A stretch of 64,000 nucleotides of DNA. Origin: Rhizobium vallis. GTDB lineage: Bacteria; Pseudomonadota; Alphaproteobacteria; Rhizobiales; Rhizobiaceae. The stretch lies in assembly GCF_003985155.1 (NCBI RefSeq), contig NZ_ML133688.1, positions 62,001 through 126,000 on the forward strand, read 5' to 3'. Under the pieces are notes generated by a model. The model was not told the origin of the DNA. It did not search any database and was given only the letters and a program-made list of their open reading frames with translations. Every line of letters starts with the position of its first letter. Position 1 is the stretch's first letter. The position numbers and the translations under genes are program-made. Below, piece after piece: positions 36,701 through 44,601 of this stretch.

Positions 36701-36973
36701 GCCGCCCAACCGCAGCAGGCCGCATCGGCCGGCGGCTACGGCCTCCAGATTGCCTCGCTGCCATCGGAAGATGAGGCGAACAAGTCCTATGCCAGCCTGT
36801 CGAAGAAGTTCGCCAGCGTACTAAACGGCCGCAACCACGAGATCCGCAAGGCCGATATTGCCGGCAAGGGCACTTTCTACCGTGTCCGCATCCCGGTTGG
36901 CTCGAAGGATGAGGCCGCAGCACTCTGCGAACAGTATCGTGCAGCGGGCGGAAGCTGCCTAATCTCCAAATAA
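33761..36973 (+). CDS. Large SPOR-domain envelope protein
   Basis: 1070 residues. Residues 1-650 are a cytoplasmic, acidic, Pro/Ala/Glu-rich low-complexity arm. A single membrane helix lies at about 655-676 (MRRLLAGAVVFVVFAGVGYGI), followed by a periplasmic Pro/Ala linker with short tandem repeats (SAPAPQSAPAPQSAQATQSA). A C-terminal SPOR domain (about 991-1070, GGYGLQIASLP ... GGSCLISK) should bind denuded septal peptidoglycan. The topology resembles FtsN, but the cytoplasmic arm is far larger. ATG 33761 is preferred over a TTG eight codons upstream. Confidence 0.88.
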   Translation: MAEKQLAYDARGKDDLFADDDPLAELARIVGFEPRVAANTVTEERREPALDLEEELVREFDRYDAPRPLAELDRPAEPAAEDIAPEDYVEPVLDVSPVAESAEAPEPVSVTPAPAEEAALAAKGWDALAADWAAGPQQQLSVEPVAEAPVQSAFGGARDLIEELELSIGAAPVSSIAQPAKAPQWSAASIRLPLANFHAAKREEPAAPPVVEPAAVPVAETSFADLPELKPEPVIEQPVPVAVAEPSEEFEAVAPSLGFPAELDRHDEVTTPEETAEAEEFVEIEDELQDFGDDAGFDLIAAAVQGEIQADAALTAVVPEVPHTAGTFDLDDLLADVSRYPVPQRANLAPVASQPAAIEATPVVAAAPAQPEAIVPAPAAAAPVQSAPVEPAPAYFAEAARPIAPQLTEVAPPQPAATSYSRVPQPLEEADDPFAGHDFELDLADIELELADLDFSEPDVEPKPQPQAVAPAPTPAIPVPQPEMSARPQATAAPASAAPAFTPEPPAPVPAPVFNWAPAAESTEDLPFDPAMISDPEDRPETVDDMHVPALPPVEQPAPVAKTADFDFDLDAEIASFFEPAKPRETPAPARDTAAAAAKPVKPTIADGLDDFERALEEDFRRSVREPVERRENVSEVRIESASQAADFSRARSMRRLLAGAVVFVVFAGVGYGIYSSVWNGEGLGIVATGEPRVIAADKEPVKVVPENPGGKTVPNQDKAVYDRVAGSAEEPKQKALVSSDEAPVDVVQRTLTPEALPEDDENAGANDQITPTAVGETEDPRLLPNQGSADNGAASDADKTPSVSPRKVRTMIVKPDGTLVAREDLAPVDQPAQSAPAPQSAPAPQSAQATQSAQATLPAQPALAAPSTPSVPPVVGKAAGLPASAEVASVDARSAAPVETAPAQPSPVGNADAQAANPAPVDAPARPVKTTAIVDTAPVPIARPAEQPVNVVSTVTEKGNVRPPAQQPKTTQVAAAAPAAAQPQQAASAGGYGLQIASLPSEDEANKSYASLSKKFASVLNGRNHEIRKADIAGKGTFYRVRIPVGSKDEAAALCEQYRAAGGSCLISK

Positions 36974-36990
36974 CATTGGCATATTGAATT

Positions 36991-37029
36991 AAAAGAGCGG
37001 CGGGCCGGATCGTTCCGCCGCTCTTTTTT
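36991..37029 (+). terminator. Intrinsic terminator after the SPOR gene
   Basis: AAAAGAGCGGCGG pairs with CCGCCGCTCTTTTTT around GCCGGATCGTT. Confidence 0.88.
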
Positions 37030-37084
37030 GTGCATCGCGCCTGGCCCTGCTCGCATTTGGTTCGACGCGGTCTATGATTCGAAC

Positions 37085-38098
37085 ATGACCGAATCAAAAG
37101 CGATGATCCTTGGCTGCAGCGGCCTTGCCCTCACATCCGAAGAGAAAGCCTTCTACCGGGACGAACGACCCTGGGGCTTCATCCTCTTCGGGCGCAACAT
37201 TTCCGAAGCACAGCAGATAACCGATCTCGTTGCCGAGATGCGCGAAAGCGTCGGCTGGCATGCGCCGGTGCTGATCGACCAGGAGGGCGGCCGCGTCCAG
37301 CGCATCCGCCCGCCGGTTCTGGCGCGATATCCGTCCGGCCAGGCGCTCGGCGATCTCTATCGCCGCGATCGCGCACTCGGCCTGCGCGCCGCGTGGTTGA
37401 TGTCGCGGCTGCATGCCTTCGACCTTTCAAGCCTCGGCATCGATGTCGATTGCCTGCCGGTGCTCGACGTGCCCGTCGAGGGCAGCAGCAATGTCATCGG
37501 CGACCGCGCCTATGGTGACGATCCCGAGACGGTCATCGCAATGGGCCGCGCGGCAGCCGACGGGTTGAAGGCCGGCGGCCTGTTGCCCGTCATGAAGCAT
37601 ATGCCGGGCCATGGTCGCGGCTTTGCGGATTCGCATCTGGAATTGCCCGTCGTCACCGTTCCTCGCGAAGAGCTGGAGGCCCATGATTTTCCGCCCTTCG
37701 TCGCGATGAAGGACGAACTGATGGCGATGACCTGCCACGTCGTCTTCACATCAATCGACCCTGACAATCCGGCGACGACCTCACGCAAGGTGATCGACGG
37801 CGTCATCCGGCAGCATATCGGTTTCAAGGGCCTTTTGCTCTCAGACGATAGCTCGATGAACGCGCTTTCCGGCACGATCGGCGAAAGAGCGGCGAATATC
37901 ATTGCAGGCGGATGCGATATCGTGCTGCATTGCAATGGCAAGATGGACGAGATGCTGGATGTCGTGGCAAATGTTCCGCCGCTCGCTGGCCTGTCGCTTG
38001 AACGCGCAAAAGCGGTGGAGGCAGGCTTCAAGGCGCCGGATGCGGCCGACGAAGTGAAATTGAGGATGGAATTCGGGGCGATGTTTGCGACAGTCTGA
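37085..38098 (+). CDS. nagZ: Beta-N-acetylhexosaminidase NagZ
   Basis: 337-residue GH3 enzyme that removes GlcNAc from GlcNAc-anhydromuropeptides during cell-wall recycling in the cytoplasm. The signature KHMPGHGRGFADSH holds the general acid/base His, and the catalytic Asp is in LLSDDSSMNAL. No signal peptide. It is followed 18 bp later by scpA, as in many alphaproteobacteria. Confidence 0.95.
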   Translation: MTESKAMILGCSGLALTSEEKAFYRDERPWGFILFGRNISEAQQITDLVAEMRESVGWHAPVLIDQEGGRVQRIRPPVLARYPSGQALGDLYRRDRALGLRAAWLMSRLHAFDLSSLGIDVDCLPVLDVPVEGSSNVIGDRAYGDDPETVIAMGRAAADGLKAGGLLPVMKHMPGHGRGFADSHLELPVVTVPREELEAHDFPPFVAMKDELMAMTCHVVFTSIDPDNPATTSRKVIDGVIRQHIGFKGLLLSDDSSMNALSGTIGERAANIIAGGCDIVLHCNGKMDEMLDVVANVPPLAGLSLERAKAVEAGFKAPDAADEVKLRMEFGAMFATV

Positions 38099-38116
38099 TC
38101 GTAAGGGAGCAGTTGA

Positions 38117-38974
38117 GTGAACACGGTCAAGGGCACGGAACGCCCCCACGCGGCAACGCCGATGGACAAGCTGTGGCAGGATAATGGCGCCGAGCGCGCC
38201 AGCCACGAGCCGGGGCTGGTGATCGACGTCGCCGGCTTCGAAGGCCCGCTCGACCTGCTACTCTATCTCGCCCGCAACCAGAAGGTCGACCTGTCGCGCA
38301 TTTCGGTGCTGGCGCTCGCCGAACAATATTTGCAGTTCGTCGAAAGCGCCCGGCGCATCCGCATCGAGCTTGCCGCCGATTATCTCGTCATGGCGGCCTG
38401 GCTCGCCTATCTGAAGTCGCGGCTGCTCATTCCCCAGCAGGTCAAGGACGATGGTCCCTCGGGCGAGGAGATGGCGGCGACGCTTGCCTTTCGCCTGAAA
38501 CGCCTCGAAGCCATGCGCCAGGCTGCGGAGGGCCTTGTCAACCGCAACCGCCTCGGCCGCGATATCTTCGCCCGCGGTGCGCCCGAGCATATTCCCGACC
38601 GGCAGCAATCCGCCTATATGGCGAGCCTCTATGATCTCTTGACCGCCTATGCGGCGCTGCGCCAGCGCAATGCCGTCACCCAGGTGACGATCGAAAGGCG
38701 CAGCGTCTGGTCGCTGACCGATGCCCGCGAGCTGCTGACCCAGATGATCGGTGAGGTCGGCGACTGGACGGCGATGGAACATTATCTGCTGCGCTACCTC
38801 GCGACACCCGAGGAACGCGTGACGGCAATCGCCAGCGCCTTTGCCGCCTCGCTGGAGCTGGTGCGCGAGGGCAAGCTCGAAATCCGCCAGGACGGCGCCT
38901 TTCAGCCGATATATATGCGTCGTGGTCCCAAACACGCCACGCTGCAGGTGGTGGAGCAGGAGCAGCCGGTTTGA
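38117..38974 (+). CDS. scpA: Segregation and condensation protein A
   Basis: 285-residue kleisin that bridges SMC heads and recruits ScpB for chromosome organisation. The N-terminal region has FEGPLDLLLYLARNQKVDLS, the family signature; a middle helical linker follows, and a C-terminal winged helix (about 200-285). It starts with GTG 38117 preceded by AAGGGAG. Its stop overlaps the scpB start by four bases. Confidence 0.94.
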   Translation: MNTVKGTERPHAATPMDKLWQDNGAERASHEPGLVIDVAGFEGPLDLLLYLARNQKVDLSRISVLALAEQYLQFVESARRIRIELAADYLVMAAWLAYLKSRLLIPQQVKDDGPSGEEMAATLAFRLKRLEAMRQAAEGLVNRNRLGRDIFARGAPEHIPDRQQSAYMASLYDLLTAYAALRQRNAVTQVTIERRSVWSLTDARELLTQMIGEVGDWTAMEHYLLRYLATPEERVTAIASAFAASLELVREGKLEIRQDGAFQPIYMRRGPKHATLQVVEQEQPV

Positions 38975-39687
38975 TCGATCCCAGGGGTGAAGCGGATTTC
39001 GAGGGCGATTTCCAAGACAGAAGCCGCGAACTGCAGGCCGAGATCGAGGCCGAGCGCATCGCTGAGGCGCTGGTCTTCGCTTCCTCGCAGCCGGTTCCCG
39101 AAGCCTTCCTCGCTGAGCGCCTGCCCAGCGGCGCCGACATCCGTGCGATCATGCTGCGCCTGAAGGAGCAATATGCCCCGCGCGGCGTCAATCTCGTGCA
39201 GATCGAGGGCGCCTGGGCCTTCCGCACCGCCGCCGACCTCTCCTTCGTCATCCGCCGTGACGACAACGAGGTGAAGAAGCTTTCGCGCGCCGCATTGGAA
39301 GTTCTGGCGATCATCGCTTATCACCAGCCGGTGACGCGCGCCGAGATCGAAGATATCCGAGGCGTCCAAACCTCGCGCGGCACGCTCGATGTGCTGATGG
39401 AAGCCGGCTGGGTGCGGTTTCGTGGCCGCCGGCGCACGCCGGGCCGGCCGGTAACTTTGGGCACGACACGCGATTTCCTTGACCATTTCGGCCTCGAGGA
39501 GCTGCGCGACCTGCCCGGTCTCGAAGAATTGAAGGGCGCAGGCTTGCTGTCGGGCCGTATCCCTGCGAATTTCAATATTCCCTCGCCGTTGATGAACGAC
39601 GAACTGACCGAGGACGAAGACCCGATCACGCAGATGGACCTCGAGGAATTGGGGTTGCTGGCGCCACGCGGCACCTCCGAAGATTGA
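38971..39687 (+). CDS. scpB: Segregation and condensation protein B
   Basis: 238-residue tandem winged-helix partner of ScpA. Typical text: RIAEALVFASSQPV, LEVLAIIAYHQPVTRAEIE, and RFRGRRRTPGRPVTLGTT. The start is TTG at 38971, overlapping the scpA stop (TTGA), which implies coupled translation. The C-terminal acidic tail is longer than in Bacillus. Confidence 0.93.
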   Translation: MIDPRGEADFEGDFQDRSRELQAEIEAERIAEALVFASSQPVPEAFLAERLPSGADIRAIMLRLKEQYAPRGVNLVQIEGAWAFRTAADLSFVIRRDDNEVKKLSRAALEVLAIIAYHQPVTRAEIEDIRGVQTSRGTLDVLMEAGWVRFRGRRRTPGRPVTLGTTRDFLDHFGLEELRDLPGLEELKGAGLLSGRIPANFNIPSPLMNDELTEDEDPITQMDLEELGLLAPRGTSED

Positions 39688-39870
39688 GGGGCTTACGTCT
39701 TGCTTTTGCCATGCATGGCGAAAACAATAGGGGCCACCACTTTTCGATGGGTCAATGGCTTGTCACAAAGGGCGATACCGTGACATTAAGCTCAGTTCAA
39801 AGGGCTTGATGTTGGAAACGGTGTCGGAAATCCTTACATCGTGGGAACATAGAAACAGGGAGTTAGCGTA

Positions 39871-40062
39871 ATGGGTTCTTTTAGCATGTGGCACTGGCTG
39901 ATCGTTCTGGTCATCGTGCTGTTGTTGTTCGGTCGCGGCAAGATTCCGGAACTGATGGGCGACGTTGCCAAGGGCATCAAGAGCTTCAAGAAGGGTATGA
40001 CGGACGAAGACGCGCCGGAAACAGCAAAGACCGTCGATCACAAGGCCGACGAAACGAAATAA
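39871..40062 (+). CDS. tatA: Twin-arginine translocase subunit TatA
   Basis: 63 residues that form the protein-conducting part of the Tat pore. One N-terminal membrane helix ([25 protein letters not shown]), the conserved hinge and FGRGK motif, then an amphipathic helix and a charged tail. GGGAGTTAG lies upstream of the ATG. It leads the tatABC operon. Confidence 0.95.
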   Translation: MGSFSMWHWLIVLVIVLLLFGRGKIPELMGDVAKGIKSFKKGMTDEDAPETAKTVDHKADETK

Positions 40063-40113
40063 CCAAGTCCGGGAAAAAGCGCAGCCCCCGCGCTTCCCGT
40101 CCAGGAGCCTTGC

Positions 40114-40716
40114 ATGTTCGATATTGGCTGGACCGAGCTTTTGGTCATCGCGGTCGTACTGATCGTGGTTGTCGGTCCCAAGGATTTGCCGCCGATGCTG
40201 CGCGCTTTCGGCAAAATGACTCAGCGTGCCCGCAAGGTGGCGGGTGAATTTCGTGCGCAGTTCGACGAAGCGTTGCGCGAAGCTGAGCTTGACGATGTTC
40301 GCCAGACGATCAGCGACGCCCAGAAGCTCAACCCGGTCAACAGCCTGCGCGAAGCCATGAACCCGCTTCGCCAGATGGGCAACGAGATCAAGGCCGACCT
40401 GCAGAAGTCGACCACGGTCACGGAAAACAAGACCGAGTTGCCGGCCGATGCCGTCGCGGCCCCGACGCCGTCGATGAGCCTGCCGGAAACGCCTCCGCTG
40501 GTGCCGACGCCGGAACCGGCCGCCGCAGCGGTCGTCCAGGCCAATGCGGTTGCCGACAAGCCGAAACCCGTGCGCAAGCCGCGCGCCAAGGCTGCTGAAA
40601 AGGTTGATGCGGTGACCGCTTTTGCTCCGTCGGTCGAAAAACCGAAGCGCACGACGGCAGCCAGAAAGCCAGCAACGCCGAAGAAGCCGGCGCAGACGAA
40701 GAAGGACGAGGCATGA
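40114..40716 (+). CDS. tatB: Twin-arginine translocase subunit TatB
   Basis: 200 residues; with TatC it forms the receptor for folded, twin-arginine substrates. N-terminal MFDIGWTELLVIAVV and VVGPKDLPPMLRAFGK are the TatB signature. The C-terminal third (Lys/Ala/Pro-rich, about 130-200) is long and low-complexity. Its end overlaps tatC by four bases (ATGA). Confidence 0.94.
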   Translation: MFDIGWTELLVIAVVLIVVVGPKDLPPMLRAFGKMTQRARKVAGEFRAQFDEALREAELDDVRQTISDAQKLNPVNSLREAMNPLRQMGNEIKADLQKSTTVTENKTELPADAVAAPTPSMSLPETPPLVPTPEPAAAAVVQANAVADKPKPVRKPRAKAAEKVDAVTAFAPSVEKPKRTTAARKPATPKKPAQTKKDEA

Positions 40717-41540
40717 GCGGTGAAACCGAAGACAAGCCGCAGCCGTTGATCGAGCACCTGATGGAGCTGCGCACGCGGCTGATATGGTCGATCGGCGCGT
40801 TTTTCGTCGCCTTCATCGTCTGCTTCTTCTTTGCCAAGCACCTCTTCAACTATCTCGTCATTCCCTACAAGACGGCCGTCCAGTGGGCTGGTCTCGACGT
40901 CGAGAAAGCCCAGCTCATCTACACCGCACCGCAGGAATTCTTCTTCACGCAGGTCAAGGTCGCGATGTTCGGCGGCCTGGTCGTCGCTTTCCCGATCATT
41001 GCCGCCCAGGTCTACAAATTCGTGGCGCCGGGCCTCTACAAGAATGAGCGCCAGGCCTTCCTGCCGTTCCTGATTGCCTCGCCGGTCCTGTTCCTGATGG
41101 GCGGCGCGCTCGTCTATTTCTTCTTCACGCCGATGGTCATGTGGTTCTTCCTGTCGATGCAGCAGGCGCCGGGCCATGACGAGGTGGCGATCTCGCTGAT
41201 GCCCAAGGTCTCGGAATATCTGAGCCTCATCATGACGCTGGTCTTCTCCTTCGGCCTGGTCTTCCAGCTGCCTGTGGTCACCACGCTTCTGGCCCGTGTC
41301 GGTCTCCTGACGTCGCAATGGCTCGCCGAGAAACGCAAGTTCGCGATTGTACTCGCCTTCATCGTCGCTGCCGTGCTGACGCCGCCCGATCCGATGTCCC
41401 AGATCGGCCTTGCGCTGCCGACGATCCTTCTCTACGAGATTTCAATCCATGCGGCGCGACTCGTGGAGCGCCAGCGTGCCCGGCAGGCGGTCGAAGAGGG
41501 CACCGGATCTGCGGACGTTGCCAAGACCGACAGCGTCTGA
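40713..41540 (+). CDS. tatC: Twin-arginine translocase subunit TatC
   Basis: 275-residue inner-membrane protein with six hydrophobic segments. The N-terminal PLIEHLMELRTRLIWS contains the conserved Glu that contacts the RR signal. FSFGLVFQLPVV and LTPPDPMSQIGLALP are further family signatures. It completes tatABC. serS follows 98 bp later. Confidence 0.96.
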   Translation: MSGETEDKPQPLIEHLMELRTRLIWSIGAFFVAFIVCFFFAKHLFNYLVIPYKTAVQWAGLDVEKAQLIYTAPQEFFFTQVKVAMFGGLVVAFPIIAAQVYKFVAPGLYKNERQAFLPFLIASPVLFLMGGALVYFFFTPMVMWFFLSMQQAPGHDEVAISLMPKVSEYLSLIMTLVFSFGLVFQLPVVTTLLARVGLLTSQWLAEKRKFAIVLAFIVAAVLTPPDPMSQIGLALPTILLYEISIHAARLVERQRARQAVEEGTGSADVAKTDSV

Positions 41541-41638
41541 GCGGCAATTCCGGAAATCCCTTCATGAACGCCGTTTAACATCCGAGGCCCGGTCAGGTTT
41601 TGGCCGGGTCATTTCTGTTGCAACGACCTGGAACGACG

Positions 41639-42922
41639 ATGCTCGATATCAAATGGATCCGTGAGAATCCCGAAGCGCTCGATGCCGCCCTTGCCAAACG
41701 CGGTGCGGAGCCTCTGGCCCAAAGTCTCGTCGCCCTCGATGAAAAGCGCCGCTCCGCCGTGCAGAAGGCGCAGGATTTGCTCTCCCGCCGCAACGCCGCC
41801 TCCAAGGAGATCGGGGCGGCCATGGCGCAAAAGAACACCGAGCTTGCTGAAAAACTGAAGGCAGAGGTCGCCGATATCAAGGAGACGCTTCCTGCAGCCG
41901 AGGAGGAGGAGCGCGCGCTTTCCGCCGAGCTCAACGACGCGCTCTCACGCATTCCGAACGTGCCGTTCGACGAAGTCCCTGTCGGCAAGGACGAGCACGA
42001 CAACGTCGTCACCCGCGTCGTCGGCGAAAAGCCGCGCTGGAACCACACGCCTAGGGAACACTTCGAAATCGGCGAAGCGCTCGGCTACATGGATTTCGAG
42101 CGCGCCGCCAAACTCTCCGGCTCGCGCTTCACGGTTTTGACCGGACAACTCGCCAGACTCGAGCGCGCGCTCGGCCTGTTCATGATCGACCTCCACACCA
42201 GGGAGCATGGCTATACCGAAGTCAGCTCGCCGCTGATGGTGCGCAGTGAGGCGCTCTTCGGCACCGGCAACCTGCCGAAGTTCGAAGAGGATCTCTTCAA
42301 GACGACGGATGGCCGCTATCTCATTCCGACGGCCGAGGTGACGCTCACCAACCTGGTGCGCGAGGAGATCCTCGACCAGGAGAAACTCCCGCTGCGCTTC
42401 ACCGCGTTGACGCCCTCCTTCCGCTCGGAAGCGGGCTCCGCCGGCCGCGATACGCGCGGCATGCTGCGCCAGCATCAGTTCTGGAAATGCGAACTTGTCT
42501 CGATCACCGATGCCGAAAGCGCCGTTGCCGAGCATGAACGGATGACCGCCTGCGCCGAGGAGGTGCTGAAGCGCCTCGGCCTGCATTTCCGCACGATGAC
42601 GCTTTGCACCGGCGATATGGGCTTCGGCTCGCGCAAGACTTACGATCTCGAAGTCTGGCTGCCGGGGCAGAATGCCTTCCGCGAAATTTCCTCCTGCTCG
42701 GTCTGCGGCGATTTCCAGGCCCGGCGGATGAATGCGCGCTATCGCGGCAAGGAGGACAAGAGCAACAAATTCGTTCACACGCTGAACGGTTCCGGCACCG
42801 CTGTCGGCCGCTGCCTGATCGCCGTCCTCGAAAATTATTTGAACGAGGATGGTTCGGTCACGATTCCGGACGTTTTGCTGCCCTATATGGGCGGCTTGAC
42901 CAAGATCGAACGGGCGGCCTGA
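41639..42922 (+). CDS. serS: Seryl-tRNA synthetase
   Basis: 427-residue class II synthetase. The N-terminal long coiled-coil arm (about 30-105) binds the tRNA variable arm. Class II motif 2 is [22 protein letters not shown], motif 3 is [21 protein letters not shown] 41639 starts the conserved [11 protein letters not shown]. surE begins 4 bp after its stop. Confidence 0.97.
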   Translation: MLDIKWIRENPEALDAALAKRGAEPLAQSLVALDEKRRSAVQKAQDLLSRRNAASKEIGAAMAQKNTELAEKLKAEVADIKETLPAAEEEERALSAELNDALSRIPNVPFDEVPVGKDEHDNVVTRVVGEKPRWNHTPREHFEIGEALGYMDFERAAKLSGSRFTVLTGQLARLERALGLFMIDLHTREHGYTEVSSPLMVRSEALFGTGNLPKFEEDLFKTTDGRYLIPTAEVTLTNLVREEILDQEKLPLRFTALTPSFRSEAGSAGRDTRGMLRQHQFWKCELVSITDAESAVAEHERMTACAEEVLKRLGLHFRTMTLCTGDMGFGSRKTYDLEVWLPGQNAFREISSCSVCGDFQARRMNARYRGKEDKSNKFVHTLNGSGTAVGRCLIAVLENYLNEDGSVTIPDVLLPYMGGLTKIERAA

Positions 42923-42926
42923 GACG

Positions 42927-43700
42927 ATGCGCATCCTGCTTACGAATGATGACGGCATTCACGCCGAAGGTCTTGCCGCGTTGGAGCGGATTGCGCGCAC
43001 ACTGTCCGACGATGTCTGGATCGTGGCGCCGGAGACGGACCAGAGCGGCCTTGCCCACTCGCTGAGCCTTTCCGAACCGCTGCGGCTGCGCAAGGTTTCC
43101 GACAAGCATTTCGCGCTACGCGGCACGCCGACCGATTGCGTCATCATGGGCATCCGGCAGGTGATGGACATCAAGCCCGATCTCGTTCTCTCCGGCGTCA
43201 ATTCGGGCTCGAACGTTGCCGACGACGTAACCTATTCCGGCACGATCGCCGGCGCCATCGAAGGCACGATGCAGGGCGTGCGTTCCTTTGCGCTGAGCCA
43301 GGCCTATCTCCATGAGGACGGCGCGCGCCTCGTGCCGTGGGAGGTCTGCGAAACGCATGCACCAGCGCTGCTTGAGAAGCTGATGGGCCTGGACCTGCCG
43401 GATGGCACCTTCCTCAATCTGAATTTCCCGAACTGCCGCCCCGAGGAGGTTGATGGCGCTGAGGTGACCATGCAGGGCAAGCTCGCGTTCAACCTGCAGG
43501 TCGACGCCCGCTCCGATGGCCGGGGTTTCCCCTATTACTGGCTGAAGTTCGGCGAACGCGCCGGCGCCTTCATCGAAGGCACGGATATTCACGCCCTGAA
43601 GCATAACAAGATTTCGGTAACGCCTTTGAAACTGGATCTGACCGATTATTCCGTGACGGACCGCGTGGCGCGGGCTTTGGGATACGGAGCACAGGTTTGA
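42927..43700 (+). CDS. surE: 5'-nucleotidase SurE
   Basis: 257-residue metal-dependent phosphatase acting on 5'/3'-nucleoside monophosphates in stationary phase. Metal ligands are in [13 protein letters not shown] at the N-terminus; the second site is [18 protein letters not shown]. It overlaps pcm, the usual partner, by four bases. Confidence 0.95.
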   Translation: MRILLTNDDGIHAEGLAALERIARTLSDDVWIVAPETDQSGLAHSLSLSEPLRLRKVSDKHFALRGTPTDCVIMGIRQVMDIKPDLVLSGVNSGSNVADDVTYSGTIAGAIEGTMQGVRSFALSQAYLHEDGARLVPWEVCETHAPALLEKLMGLDLPDGTFLNLNFPNCRPEEVDGAEVTMQGKLAFNLQVDARSDGRGFPYYWLKFGERAGAFIEGTDIHALKHNKISVTPLKLDLTDYSVTDRVARALGYGAQV

Positions 43701-44350
43701 CGGCAAGACTGGCGGAGAAGGAGGGCTTTGCAGCGCTCGTCCTCAGATTGCGTGCCGAAGGCATCTCCGACCTCGATTTGCTGACGGCGGTCGAGCAGAC
43801 GCAGCGCTCGCTGTTCGTGCCGCCGCAATTTGCCGACGACGCCTATTCGAGCCGCACGATCCCGATCGAATGCGGTTCCTTCCTCGAAGGCATCGATTTT
43901 GTGGTCCGCATCCTGCATCACCTGAAACTCAAGCCGGGACAGCGCGTTCTGGAGATCGGCACCGGCAGCGGCTTCACCGCAGCGGTGATGGGTCGTCTGG
44001 CCGAGCGCGTCCTGTCCATCGATCGTTACAAGACGCTGACGACGGCCGCCCAGCGGCGCATGGAAACGCTCGGGTTACGCAACGTCGTCATCCGCCATGC
44101 GGATGGCAGCGCCGGCATGCAGGGCGAGGGCACCTTCGACCGCATCCTGGTGACATCAGCCTTCAATTCGATGCCGCGCTTTTATACCGATCAGCTCGTT
44201 TCCGGCGGCTCGATGATTGCGCCGCTGATGATCTCCGAGAATGAATGCCGGATGGTGCGGCTGACAAAAACCGGCAGCCGGTTCGAGCGCGAGGAACTGT
44301 TCGAAGCGCCTTACCTGCCGATCGTCCCGCGGCTTGCCTCGCTGCTCTAG
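43697..44350 (+). CDS. pcm: Protein-L-isoaspartate O-methyltransferase
   Basis: 217 residues; methylates isoaspartyl carboxylates so damaged proteins can be repaired. SAM motif I is [14 protein letters not shown], followed by VLSIDRY; the substrate-side segment is [13 protein letters not shown]. It starts at TTG 43697 overlapping the surE stop. The TAG stop overlaps the first base of an intergenic palindrome. Confidence 0.94.
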   Translation: MTARLAEKEGFAALVLRLRAEGISDLDLLTAVEQTQRSLFVPPQFADDAYSSRTIPIECGSFLEGIDFVVRILHHLKLKPGQRVLEIGTGSGFTAAVMGRLAERVLSIDRYKTLTTAAQRRMETLGLRNVVIRHADGSAGMQGEGTFDRILVTSAFNSMPRFYTDQLVSGGSMIAPLMISENECRMVRLTKTGSRFEREELFEAPYLPIVPRLASLL

Positions 44351-44398
44351 ATGCGGATGATTTCAGGCCGGATCGGCATGAAATCTGAATCCGCATCT
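44349..44398. repeat. Intergenic palindromic repeat, RIME-like, unit 1
   Basis: AGATGCGGAT and ATCCGCATCT are the outer arms, with partly complementary TGATTTCA and TGAAATCT inside. It overlaps the pcm stop. Confidence 0.7.
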
Positions 44399-44411
44399 CC
44401 ATCAAAAAAAG

Positions 44412-44461
44412 AGAGCATGATGTCGTCCGAAAACCGCTCACACTTTTCGGCATTATGCTCT
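44412..44461. repeat. Intergenic palindromic repeat, RIME-like, unit 2
   Basis: AGAGCATGATGTCG pairs with a matching CATTATGCTCT end; the inner CCGAAAA and TTTTCGG arms enclose CCGCTCACAC. This sequence type is one of the most frequent intergenic palindromes in Rhizobium genomes. It is 14 bp from unit 1, as in mosaic elements. Confidence 0.78.
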
Positions 44462-44601
44462 GCGCACTGCGATTTTTCACCCGTAAGCTATGGTTATCAA
44501 CTTCTCAAAAATATCGCACTGATTCCAGCATCTTAACCGCGTGGTAATACTAACGCGTTTTAATAGACTCACAAATGGTTGCGTTCTCAGTGGGTCGAGT
44601 C

